Positions 1-7,643 of a stretch of DNA of 64,000 nucleotides are shown here, one piece after another. The DNA lies in assembly GCA_031549455.1 (NCBI GenBank), contig JAVBPT010000003.1, positions 1-64,000 of the forward strand, read 5' to 3'. The stretch comes from JAVBPT01 sp031549455. Lineage in GTDB: Bacteria > Bacillota > Clostridia > Lachnospirales > JAKSVV01. Made by a program: the position numbers and the translations under genes. The first letter of the stretch is position 1. Each line of letters opens with the position of its first letter. Under the pieces are notes generated by a model, which saw nothing but the letters and a program-made list of their open reading frames with translations, made no database searches and was not told the origin of the DNA.

Positions 1-30
1 AAAAAAAGAACTTCGTATGAAGTTCTTTTT
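1..30 (-). terminator. Terminator of the SLH surface-protein gene
   Basis: An 11-bp perfect stem (3-13 with 20-30) around a 6-nt loop is followed on the minus strand by a run of seven T. It lies just beyond the stop codon at 41, as expected for a rho-independent terminator. Confidence 0.85.
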
Positions 31-40
31 AAGGATAGAA

Positions 41-2677
41 TTAGTCACGAACGTAGATTACGATACCGATTTCATCATCAAAACTTCCGTCATTATCAGT
101 GTCAAGTTGTAGTAGATATACAGTTGTCACATCAGAGTCAGCAGTAGTGAAGTTTTCAGAGTTTGACATAAGAACGATGTCACCCATGCTACCGATTTCC
201 ATATCCTTTAGTGCGTAAGGAGTAGAACCAGTGTTGATGCTGCTTACACTAATGAATAGTAGATTCTTAGAACTGTCAAGCACTTCTACAACCGTTGGAG
301 TACCTGATTGAGAAAGTTTGATTGTGTTTGCATTGAACTTATTTACTTTAGCAGAGATGGAAGTAGTGCCTTTAATATCTCTAGTCGTAATACCGATTAC
401 TTTACCATCTTTTTCAGTGTATGAAGCAAATTTACCTACGAAAGTACTATCAAAAGTTGTACCATTCTTAACAAGTAATTCTTTTTCGCCATCATTTGTT
501 AATAGAGTCAATCTGAATTCACCAGTTGTAGAAGTTTCAGCCACGTCTTTAATTAGTCCGAATTGGTCATTAGCGTTTCTGGAAATACTTTGATCTTCTC
601 TAATATATACATATTTCACAACGTTAGTATCTTCGTTTACTTTACCTAAAGTCATTATTTTGTTAGCGTTATTGTTTAATGAACTGAAAGGAACGATTTC
701 TACTTCAGTTTTAAAGTTTTCAGTAGAAGATTTGTGTTCAAGGATTACGACAGTGTTGTTGTCAATTCTGTAAGTTGGGTTACTAGCTTTAACCAACTTG
801 TTATTTTCAACATCAATGTTGTATCCAGTGATTGTCTTTAGTTCATCTTTGCTGTCTGTACCATTGTCACGGATTGCAGCAGCAGATTTACCAACATACG
901 CTTCCATGACTTCGATTAGTTCGATCTTACCACTCACTTCTCTAAAACGGATCATTTCACCAAGCAATTGAGCACCAGCAGTACCAGTATAGAAATGTTT
1001 GTTCATTTGAGTAACAGAAGTAGTGTCGAATAAGTTAGCACCGAACTTAGTAGTTTTAACCATTTCTTCAAGATCAAGTTCTCTGATAGGAAGAACTGTA
1101 CCGTCTAAAAGAGTGATTTGAACTTCAGCAGAAACAGTACCTCTGCCATTAATGATAGCAGCCGCTTCTGTAATGATTCCAAAGCTTCCGTCTATTTCAT
1201 CTTCCACCATTTCGAAAGCAATGATTTGCCCATTGTTGTCTAGGTATACAGATACAGTGTCATTAAGACTAGGAAGAGAAGGATTGATTAATGCATTCAC
1301 ATTATATTTTGTAGTCCCCAATTTGATATATTCATCACTTGAAGATTTTTCAGTTACTTTACCAGATTTGATATTGTTTACTACTTGTAATCTGTAGTTA
1401 GATCCACTCTTAGCGATCATGATCGTGTCTCCAGCTTTAATATCAGAAAGGCTGATGTTTCTACCGTTTTGATCCACGATGATATAGTCTTTGTTATTAA
1501 GGTCAAGAGTTGATTTGCTAACCACGTCATTGTCATTTAATATTTTCTTATCATTTACTTTTTCAACCACCATGAAGTCAGAATATTGAGTTAAGAATAA
1601 ACCAGTGATTTTACTATTTTCAACAACGATTTTCCCGAACGTATTATTTTTCTTAGCATCATTGTTTAGAAGCGTTTGAGCATCAGAGATTGCTTTTCCG
1701 CTTTCGCCGTTGATTGTAACATTTACAGAACTAGCGAAATCGTATTCTTTAGCAGTACCGTTCACATAAACATTTAGTTTAGAAGTAGAGATTGCTTTTA
1801 CTTTATCGAATGAAGAAACCTTTTGATCCGCTTTTTCAGCCGCAGCAAGTCTGATTACTTCATCTTTAGAATTCAACCAAGCATCTACCACCATACCAAC
1901 TTCCACGTCGATTACAAGGTTTTGGCTCATCTTGTAGTCTTTACCATCTATAGTTACTTCTCTGTCGATTACTTTCATAGAAGAAAGAAGTTTTCCTTCG
2001 ATCGATCCTACTTTAAGAACAGATTTAAGAAGTGTTTTAGTAGCATCTTTAGAGTACTCGATACCACCACCCGTTGTCACACCACTTTTAACCCACATCG
2101 CAGCTTCAAGAGTGTTCCCCATAATTTTAGCGGTTTCGATTCTGTTAACGATAGAAGCAGCTGATTTATAGACACCATCAGAAAGGCTTTCTTCTACAGC
2201 GAATTGCATGTAGTTCGTAGGCCATGTTCCTTGCATGTCAACTAGTGGACCAGCCCCTAGAGCTCTAGCAGCAAGTGTTAGTGTTTCAGCATATGATATT
2301 TTATTATCAGCGCCGAATTTCCCGTTTCCGATCCCTTTTGTTAATCCAAGAGAAGTAGCAACGTTGATATAGCCTGAACCCCAGTACCCATCTTGCACAT
2401 CTGTATAAGCAGTTTTACCTTCAGCAGCTTTCACAGTTGCTTCGCTCACACCTTTTAATCTAACAGCGATTGCGATGGATTCGATTCTAGTTAATTCTTT
2501 GTTTGGTTCGAAACCGTTGTCTGTTCCGATCATGATTCCTGTGCTGGATAATTTATTTAGTAATAACATATCACTTTTATCTACATCATCATAATTTGCA
2601 AAACCAAGATTTAAAGATGAAGCAAGTAGAAGAGATGCAAGTGCACCAGAAAAAAATCTTTTTAAATTTGTATTCAT
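41..2677 (-). CDS. S-layer homology (SLH) domain surface protein
   Basis: Secreted cell-surface protein of 878 residues. A signal peptide (about residues 1-27: basic start, hydrophobic core, ending near NLGFA) is followed by three SLH-type repeats at roughly 28-75, 88-140 and 150-200. SLH repeats usually bind pyruvylated secondary cell-wall polymers. The remaining ~670 residues are Thr/Ser/Asn/Asp-rich, predicted beta-rich and lack a catalytic motif I recognise. It could be the main S-layer protein or an accessory one. Start supported by AAAAGGAG 6 nt upstream. Monocistronic: own terminator and a long ~100-nt leader, typical of highly expressed S-layer mRNAs (inference). Confidence 0.85.
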   Translation of the reverse strand: MNTNLKRFFSGALASLLLASSLNLGFANYDDVDKSDMLLLNKLSSTGIMIGTDNGFEPNKELTRIESIAIAVRLKGVSEATVKAAEGKTAYTDVQDGYWGSGYINVATSLGLTKGIGNGKFGADNKISYAETLTLAARALGAGPLVDMQGTWPTNYMQFAVEESLSDGVYKSAASIVNRIETAKIMGNTLEAAMWVKSGVTTGGGIEYSKDATKTLLKSVLKVGSIEGKLLSSMKVIDREVTIDGKDYKMSQNLVIDVEVGMVVDAWLNSKDEVIRLAAAEKADQKVSSFDKVKAISTSKLNVYVNGTAKEYDFASSVNVTINGESGKAISDAQTLLNNDAKKNNTFGKIVVENSKITGLFLTQYSDFMVVEKVNDKKILNDNDVVSKSTLDLNNKDYIIVDQNGRNISLSDIKAGDTIMIAKSGSNYRLQVVNNIKSGKVTEKSSSDEYIKLGTTKYNVNALINPSLPSLNDTVSVYLDNNGQIIAFEMVEDEIDGSFGIITEAAAIINGRGTVSAEVQITLLDGTVLPIRELDLEEMVKTTKFGANLFDTTSVTQMNKHFYTGTAGAQLLGEMIRFREVSGKIELIEVMEAYVGKSAAAIRDNGTDSKDELKTITGYNIDVENNKLVKASNPTYRIDNNTVVILEHKSSTENFKTEVEIVPFSSLNNNANKIMTLGKVNEDTNVVKYVYIREDQSISRNANDQFGLIKDVAETSTTGEFRLTLLTNDGEKELLVKNGTTFDSTFVGKFASYTEKDGKVIGITTRDIKGTTSISAKVNKFNANTIKLSQSGTPTVVEVLDSSKNLLFISVSSINTGSTPYALKDMEIGSMGDIVLMSNSENFTTADSDVTTVYLLQLDTDNDGSFDDEIGIVIYVRD

Positions 2678-2778
2678 AGATTCTCCTTTTTAATTTTTAT
2701 TTTAAAAGTTAAATAAATTTAGATGTTTTGCTAATTGACTTAATCATTTCGTACAAGTCCTGTATCAGCGACAAAACT

Positions 2779-2808
2779 ATTATAACACGGGGTACCCATA
2801 TCGATCAA
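2779..2808 (-). promoter_or_regulatory. Putative sigma-A promoter of the SLH gene
   Basis: On the minus strand, TTGATC (2808-2803), an 18-bp spacer and a perfect TATAAT (2784-2779). The spacer contains the palindrome GGGTACCC. Transcription from here would give a leader of about 95 nt before the start codon at 2677. Confidence 0.55.
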
Positions 2809-2863
2809 TACCATTTGTGAAACTGTAATATCTGTTATATTTGTAGTCAAATTGTAATCAATA

Positions 2864-2921
2864 AAAAAGGAAGGGAAAATGATGAGTGTAAAATGAAATT
2901 TTACCATTTTTCTTCCTTTTT
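2864..2921 (-). terminator. Terminator downstream of the broken degV gene
   Basis: Long interrupted hairpin: outer stem AAAAAGGAAG/CTTCCTTTTT and an inner stem GTAAAAT/ATTTTAC, with a T run on the minus strand. It separates the degV pair from the SLH gene. Confidence 0.7.
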
Positions 2922-2974
2922 GTTGGATGACTATTTTAAATTTTAATCATTTATAAAGCATAGGAGTTTCTTTT

Positions 2975-3843
2975 TTAAATCCTTTTATCTAAATAGCAAA
3001 GGCCGATTGATCCAGGTCCTGTATGAAGTCCGATGCAGATACCAAGTTGCATCACCTCGATATTTGAAATGGCAATCGCTTCTTCAAGTTGTTTTTTAAA
3101 TTCAAGCGCTTCCTGTTCCACGCCACCATGGAAGATACAAATATAATATTGGTTGGCATCTCCGCCAACATCATTTTTAATCTTATCTATCATTGCGGTT
3201 AAGGCTTTGTTTTTACCTCTGGTTTTAGCAATTGGTACAATTACCTGGTTTTCTAAAGAAAGTACAGGTTTTAGATTTAAAAGCTCACCAACTAGGGCAG
3301 AGGCCTTACCAATCCGTCCGCCTTCTTTCAAAAACTTCAGGGTATCTACAATAAAGATTAGGCTGGTTTTTTCTCTTATTTTTCGATTCGGTTTTTAATA
3401 TCCACAATGGTTTTCCCTTCTGTTTTCATATCGCAAGCAAGGCCAACCATATAGGTTTCATTGGCGGTAACAGTATAGGTGTCCACGCATTCAATCACGG
3501 CATCTGGGAATTCAGAGAGCAACATTTCCCGAGCATTTAAAGCAGATTGAATGGTCCCGCTTAGTTTTGAACTCAAAGAAAAATAGAGAATATCTTTCCC
3601 ACTTTCCAAAACAGGCTTAAAAGCCTCAATGAAATCTTGAACGGACGGCAGCGAGGTTTTGGGATGAATGGTTAAAGGCCTTGTCACCCGTTCATAAAAT
3701 TCTTCTACAGTGAGATCAACATATTGTTTTAAATAAGTTTCGTTATCAAATGTGATATAGAGAGGAACAATGCACGCTCCCTTTTCTTCAAGTGTTGCGT
3801 TGTTATCTGCTCCTGTATCAGTGAAAATCTTAAAATCTCTCAT
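2975..3843 (-). pseudogene. DegV family fatty-acid-binding protein, frameshifted
   Basis: The 5' part (3843-3376) encodes the N-terminal DegV domain starting MRDFKIFTDTGAD and stops at TAA 3378-3376. The 3' part is in another frame and encodes the C-terminal half (KEGGRIGKA, GICIGLHTGPG). The frames join at an A5 run (minus strand, 3383-3379): one more A gives continuous IKNRIEKIREKTSL. The repaired gene is exactly 870 nt, equal in length to the intact neighbour. DegV proteins bind a fatty acid and, in some Firmicutes, deliver it to fatty-acid kinase (family knowledge). SD AAGGAG precedes the start. It is either a real one-base deletion or a homopolymer sequencing error. Confidence 0.85.
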
Positions 3844-3858
3844 AATTCTTTCTCCTTT

Positions 3859-4728
3859 TTATTTGGTTTTAAAAAATCCAATTCCCAGTACACCTGGGCC
3901 AGTATGGATGCCGATGCATATACCAATGAGTATGATGGGTATATCATGGACTCCTAGTTCTTCTTCAATCAATTGCTTAAATTCAGCTATTCCGTCCTCT
4001 TCGCCCGTGTAAGCAACACATATGTGATACCCATCTCGGTTTGGGCCAATGTGTTCTTTTGCGAAATCGATCACAGATCGAATCGATTTATTTCGTCCTC
4101 TTACTTTTGAAATGGGTAAAAGTTCTCTATCCTTCATCATAATAATCGGTTTTATATTTAGAAGTTCTCCTAGTAAGGCAGCTGCTTTACCGATTCTTCC
4201 TCCCTCTTTTAGGAATTTTAAGGTGTCAACCGTGAACACAATTTCAGCAGTTTCCCTTAAAGCGCAAATGTTTTCCACAATCTCATCAATGCCTTTTCCA
4301 TCTGACCTCATGTCGCAAGCTGTGCTCACCAAAAAAGTTTGGGTAATGGTTGCACAGTAGGAATCTACGATCTCAATACGGGCCATTGGAAACTCGGATT
4401 GTAAGAGTTCTCTAGCGCTCAAAGCAGCCTGATAGGTTCCACTAAAGTTTGCATTGAGAGTGATATATAAAATATCCTTATTTTCTTTTAAGTATGGGGA
4501 AAAGGCATCCACAAAGTCTTGAACGGATGGCAATGAGGTTTTTGGGTGCATTTTTAGCTCTCCCGAAAGTCTTTGGTAAAATTCAGGGATGCTAATATCG
4601 ATGCCCTGCTTTAAATAAACCCCCTCTTCAAAGGTAATATATAAAGGAATTATGTCTACATCCTTTTTTCTAAGGGATTCTAGATCATCGGCTCCCGTAT
4701 CTGTAAATATTTTAAAATCCTTTCCCAT
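3859..4728 (-). CDS. DegV family fatty-acid-binding protein
   Basis: Intact 289-residue DegV protein. The N-terminal domain begins DFKIFTDTGADDLESL. The TSLPSVQDF stretch and LKFLKEGGRIGKAAALLGE carry conserved DegV motifs, and the end has IGICIGIHTGPG. The family binds long-chain fatty acids between two alpha/beta domains and can act as FakB with the kinase FakA; no fakA is in the window, so the partner is unknown. Start supported by GGAGG 6-7 nt upstream. The next gene downstream, 15 nt away, is a frameshifted paralogue, so this is a tandem duplication in one operon. Confidence 0.88.
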   Translation of the reverse strand: MGKDFKIFTDTGADDLESLRKKDVDIIPLYITFEEGVYLKQGIDISIPEFYQRLSGELKMHPKTSLPSVQDFVDAFSPYLKENKDILYITLNANFSGTYQAALSARELLQSEFPMARIEIVDSYCATITQTFLVSTACDMRSDGKGIDEIVENICALRETAEIVFTVDTLKFLKEGGRIGKAAALLGELLNIKPIIMMKDRELLPISKVRGRNKSIRSVIDFAKEHIGPNRDGYHICVAYTGEEDGIAEFKQLIEEELGVHDIPIILIGICIGIHTGPGVLGIGFFKTK

Positions 4729-4872
4729 TTTTCCTCCATATATTTATGTAGCTTATCAGACAAAAACAGAAAATCAAGACTTAAATAAAAAAATCCAATT
4801 CGGTATAGAAATTTTGAAAATAGTAGGGTATAATGGATCCTATGTTAATGAGACGAGAGCATGAGGAATGGA

Positions 4873-5481
4873 ATGAATAGATTAATGTTGATATGTGGCA
4901 ACACGGGGGCGGGGAAATCGACCTTTTTGAGAGGGGTTTCAGGTAAATATCAAAACATCGGAATTATTAAAAAGTATTCAACAAGGAAAGCACGAACAGA
5001 TGATAACGGAGCGATCGAGATAGAACCGGATTGTTCACAAGATTTTATAGAGCCATTTGAATATAAATATGTAAAATTTGGAAATGTTTATGCCTTTTCA
5101 AAAAAGGATATCGATAAAACCTTGAATTTGGGGAATGGAATGTTAATAATCCGTGATTTGGCAATCTTTGATCAACTGATTAAAGATTATGGAGAAGGAA
5201 TCGTGATGCCATTTTTTATCTCAAGACCAATCGATATAGAGAAACTGGGAAAAGTCTTAAAAGAACAAGGGAGGTCCCATGAAGAGATTCAGAATAGATT
5301 ACAAGATTTGGAATGTGATCAAACGGATATTTATAATACCCGAACTCGTTGTTTTGAATCAAGAGTAATAACGAATTTATCGGGATCTCTGGAAGAGGAT
5401 ATGTACAAACAATTTGAAGCTTTATGCAATCAATTTAATGTGGAGCTTAAAAATCGATTTGTCAATGCAAGAAACGAATAA
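4873..5481 (+). CDS. Guanylate-kinase-like P-loop ATP/GTP-binding protein
   Basis: Protein of 202 residues with an N-terminal Walker A motif, GNTGAGKST (about residues 8-16), followed by KKYSTRKART, which resembles the guanylate-kinase STR(K/P)xR signature. Similarity to the kinase core ends there: the lid and GMP-binding residues are poorly matched, so a guanylate-kinase-like nucleotide-binding protein of unknown substrate is the safe call. I start it at ATG 4873 because GAGG lies 6 nt upstream; an in-frame ATG at 4861 has no Shine-Dalgarno. A TATAAT box at 4829-4834 may be its -10. Divergent from degV and upstream of tRNA-Thr. Confidence 0.6.
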   Translation: MNRLMLICGNTGAGKSTFLRGVSGKYQNIGIIKKYSTRKARTDDNGAIEIEPDCSQDFIEPFEYKYVKFGNVYAFSKKDIDKTLNLGNGMLIIRDLAIFDQLIKDYGEGIVMPFFISRPIDIEKLGKVLKEQGRSHEEIQNRLQDLECDQTDIYNTRTRCFESRVITNLSGSLEEDMYKQFEALCNQFNVELKNRFVNARNE

Positions 5482-5544
5482 TGTAGAATAGTCAATACCT
5501 ATCTTAAAATGATCAAAAACACTGGAAATTTTACTTTTTTTGGG

Positions 5545-5550
5545 TATAAT
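5545..5550 (+). promoter_or_regulatory. -10 box of tRNA-Thr
   Basis: A perfect TATAAT ends 14 nt before the mature tRNA 5' end. No convincing -35 is visible 17 bp upstream. Confidence 0.45.
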
Positions 5551-5564
5551 ATAAATAGTTTGAT

Positions 5565-5637
5565 GCTTTTGTAGCTCAGTTGGTAGAGCAACCGCTTCGT
5601 AAGCGGTAGGTCGTGGGTTCGAGTCCCACCAAGAGCT
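5565..5637 (+). tRNA. tRNA-Thr (anticodon CGU)
   Basis: Full 73-nt cloverleaf. The 7-bp acceptor stem is GCTTTTG/CAAGAGC with one G-U pair. The D arm is GCTC/GAGC. The anticodon stem is ACCGC/GCGGT with loop TTCGTAA (anticodon CGT, reads ACG). The T arm is GTGGG/CCCAC around TTCGAGT. The discriminator is T, and the 3' CCA is not encoded. An imperfect hairpin at about 5645-5672 follows and could end the transcript. Confidence 0.95.
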
Positions 5638-5685
5638 TTTGCGAGCATAGAAGTCATATGTCTTCTACGCTTCCTAATCAAAATT

Positions 5686-5714
5686 TTGACAATCATGCAG
5701 ATATATGATAGTAT
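5686..5714 (+). promoter_or_regulatory. Putative sigma-A promoter of comF
   Basis: TTGACA (5686-5691), 17-bp spacer, TAGTAT (5709-5714). The predicted transcript start near 5721 leaves room for the SD before ATG 5733 and excludes the TTG at 5715 as start. Confidence 0.5.
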
Positions 5715-5732
5715 TTGATAAATGGTGAGGTT

Positions 5733-6416
5733 ATGACAGATCTGCTACGATATTTTTTAGACATGGTTTATCCAAATAAATGTATGATTTGCCAAAAAAA
5801 AGTAAATACTAAAGATGGCCATCAATACATCTGTGATGAGTGTTATCATATAATGGAAGAGTACAAAACCTCTTATGAGCTTTTTGATCCCAAAAGGCGG
5901 TATGATGATACAAGAGGCTATGCGGTATTTAGGTATGATGGTGTAATAAGGCATTTAATTCACCGGTTTAAGTACGGCAAAGAAAGACGTTTGGCAAAAT
6001 TGTTTGCGGAGCTCATTCTCCCCGATTTTGAACATTTTATCAAAGAACACTATATAGAAATGGTGATTCCTGTACCAATACATAAGGAAAGACTAGAAAA
6101 AAGGGGTTTTAACCAAGCAGAATTAGTTGCTCGTATTTTATCTAAAAAACTTAAAATACCAATGGAGACTAAAGTACTGACTAGAATAAAGAACACAAAA
6201 CCTCAGAATGAATTATCGTTCGGCGAAAGAGTCAGCAATGTCAAGGATTGCTTTGATGTTGTAAATTCCTCTAAAATTATCTATAAAGATATAATTTTAC
6301 TGGACGATATATACACTACAGGAAGTACAATTGAGGAGTGTTCAAAGGTTTTACGTGAACACAATACACGGAATGTATATTTCCTCTCTCTTAGTATCTC
6401 AAATAAAAATTTTTAA
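5733..6416 (+). CDS. comF: ComF family phosphoribosyltransferase-like protein
   Basis: Protein of 227 residues of the ComF/amidophosphoribosyltransferase-like family. The N-terminal zinc finger has two CxxC pairs (CMIC and CDEC). The type I PRTase PRPP loop is near the C-terminus (DIILLDDIYTTGST). In Bacillus, ComFC takes part in DNA uptake during transformation and interacts with the helicase ComFA; no comFA lies here, so a competence role is only inferred. Start ATG 5733 is preceded by GGTGAGG; a longer frame from TTG 5715 overlaps the promoter. It ends 13 nt before fliW, so it may be co-transcribed with fliW-fliW-csrA. Confidence 0.85.
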   Translation: MTDLLRYFLDMVYPNKCMICQKKVNTKDGHQYICDECYHIMEEYKTSYELFDPKRRYDDTRGYAVFRYDGVIRHLIHRFKYGKERRLAKLFAELILPDFEHFIKEHYIEMVIPVPIHKERLEKRGFNQAELVARILSKKLKIPMETKVLTRIKNTKPQNELSFGERVSNVKDCFDVVNSSKIIYKDIILLDDIYTTGSTIEECSKVLREHNTRNVYFLSLSISNKNF

Positions 6417-6429
6417 GGGGGAATGTATG

Positions 6430-6891
6430 ATGAAAATCAACACAAAACATTTTGGAGAAATCGCGGTCGACGATCAAAAAATTATCAATTTTGATTACGG
6501 GATTCCCGGATTTCCAGAATCGAAACAATTCGTTTTATTAAATGACAAAGAGAAGGAAGATGGGCCATTTTACTGGTTACAATCTGTAAATAATGGGGAA
6601 ACCGCATTTGCTGTAGCAAGTCCATTCTTATTCTATCCATCTTATCAACCAAAAGTTTCAGATGACGATGTAAATTACGCAATTGGTACAACCAATCCAG
6701 ATGATATTACAGTGCTTAATATTATGGTGATACCGGACAATGCAGGGGATACGACAATCAATCTAAAAGCACCCGTTCTGATTAATCTACAAAATAACAA
6801 AGGGGCACAATTTATTATAGAAAACGAGGAATACGGAATTAGACATAGACTATGCGATGATGTAAATTCGCTTTTTACTGACAAAAATTAA
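6430..6891 (+). CDS. fliW: Flagellar assembly factor FliW, copy 1
   Basis: FliW of 153 residues. The family binds CsrA to relieve repression of flagellin translation and binds flagellin itself, making a partner-switch feedback (family knowledge). Conserved segments are visible: GIPGFPESKQFVLL, the WLQS motif, and TINLKAPVLINL near the C-terminus. Two ATG codons (6427, 6430) follow an SD of five G; I choose 6430 because MKINTKHFG aligns with MKLDTRHFG of copy 2. Only 12 nt separate the two copies, and csrA follows. Copy 1 may be the more diverged one: it reads FDYGIPGF where copy 2 reads FIGGVPGF. Confidence 0.9.
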   Translation: MKINTKHFGEIAVDDQKIINFDYGIPGFPESKQFVLLNDKEKEDGPFYWLQSVNNGETAFAVASPFLFYPSYQPKVSDDDVNYAIGTTNPDDITVLNIMVIPDNAGDTTINLKAPVLINLQNNKGAQFIIENEEYGIRHRLCDDVNSLFTDKN

Positions 6892-6903
6892 TGAGGTGGT
6901 AGT

Positions 6904-7374
6904 ATGAAATTAGACACTAGACATTTTGGAATGCTAGAAATCGAAGAGGATAAGATTATTGAGTTTATTGGTGGGGTACCGGGCTTTTCTGGAACGAGAT
7001 ATGTGCTAATGCAGAACAAAGATGATGAGACTAGCCCATTTACGTGGTTACAATCCACGACAGATGGGGATATTGCCTTACTTCTATTAAACCCATTCAT
7101 ATTATATCCTGACTATGCGCCGGAGATAAAAGATGAATATATTGAGGGGCTAGAACATAAGAACCAAGATGATTTAGTTGTTTATAATGTAGTTGTACTG
7201 CCAGAAGATGTTTCTCAAATGACGGTGAACCTAAAAGCGCCAATCCTAATCAATGCGAACAAGAAAAAAGGCATGCAAGTAATTGCTGAAAATGTGGATT
7301 ATGATATAAGACATTATTTATATGAAGACATCAAGAGATTAAACGATGCGATAGGGAATGGAGTTGATAAATAA
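6904..7374 (+). CDS. fliW: Flagellar assembly factor FliW, copy 2
   Basis: Second FliW of 156 residues, collinear with copy 1 over the whole length (MKLDTRHFG start, GGVPGFSGTRYVL, FTWLQS, TVNLKAPILINANKKKG, DYDIRHYLYEDI). The stop codon overlaps the csrA start (TAATG), so translation of the two is probably coupled. That is the usual fliW-csrA arrangement in Firmicutes and makes this copy the likely CsrA antagonist. SD AGGTGG upstream. Tandem duplication immediately before csrA is unusual; whether both bind flagellin and CsrA cannot be told from sequence. Confidence 0.92.
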   Translation: MKLDTRHFGMLEIEEDKIIEFIGGVPGFSGTRYVLMQNKDDETSPFTWLQSTTDGDIALLLLNPFILYPDYAPEIKDEYIEGLEHKNQDDLVVYNVVVLPEDVSQMTVNLKAPILINANKKKGMQVIAENVDYDIRHYLYEDIKRLNDAIGNGVDK

Positions 7375-7598
7375 TGTTGGTATTATCGAGAAAAAAAGGA
7401 GAAAGCATTGTAATAGGAGATAACATAGAGGTATCTGTAGTGGACATTCAAGCAGAACAAATCAAGCTTGCCATTACAGCTCCGAGAAGTATCACGGTCC
7501 ATAGAAAAGAAATTTATCTTCAAATACAGGAAGAAAACAAAGCTTCGTCTTTGGTTTCAGAAGAATCTTTTAGTAAATTAAAAGGGATTATAAAATAA
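7374..7598 (+). CDS. csrA: Carbon storage/translational regulator CsrA
   Basis: CsrA of 74 residues, a dimeric RNA-binding protein that blocks ribosome binding at GGA motifs, for example on flagellin mRNA. Family hallmarks: MLVLSRKKGESIVIGDNIEV at the N-terminus, and ITAPRSITVHRKEIY with the conserved Arg of the RNA-binding surface. The start overlaps the fliW stop by one base. The stop codon lies inside a 23-bp palindromic terminator arm shared with the facing metal ATPase gene. Confidence 0.95.
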   Translation: MLVLSRKKGESIVIGDNIEVSVVDIQAEQIKLAITAPRSITVHRKEIYLQIQEENKASSLVSEESFSKLKGIIK

Positions 7599-7643
7599 GC
7601 AAACAAAAAAGAATCTAAAAGGATTCTTTTTTGTTTGCTTATT
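7592..7643. terminator. Bidirectional terminator between csrA and cadA
   Basis: A perfect 23-bp inverted repeat (7592-7614 and 7621-7643) with a 6-nt loop. It includes the stop codon of csrA (7596-7598) and, on the other strand, that of the ATPase (7641-7639). T-rich arms serve both directions. Confidence 0.9.

Noticed and set aside
5715..5732. TTG 5715 as the comF start
   Set aside because: It overlaps the predicted -10/transcription start; ATG 5733 has the SD.
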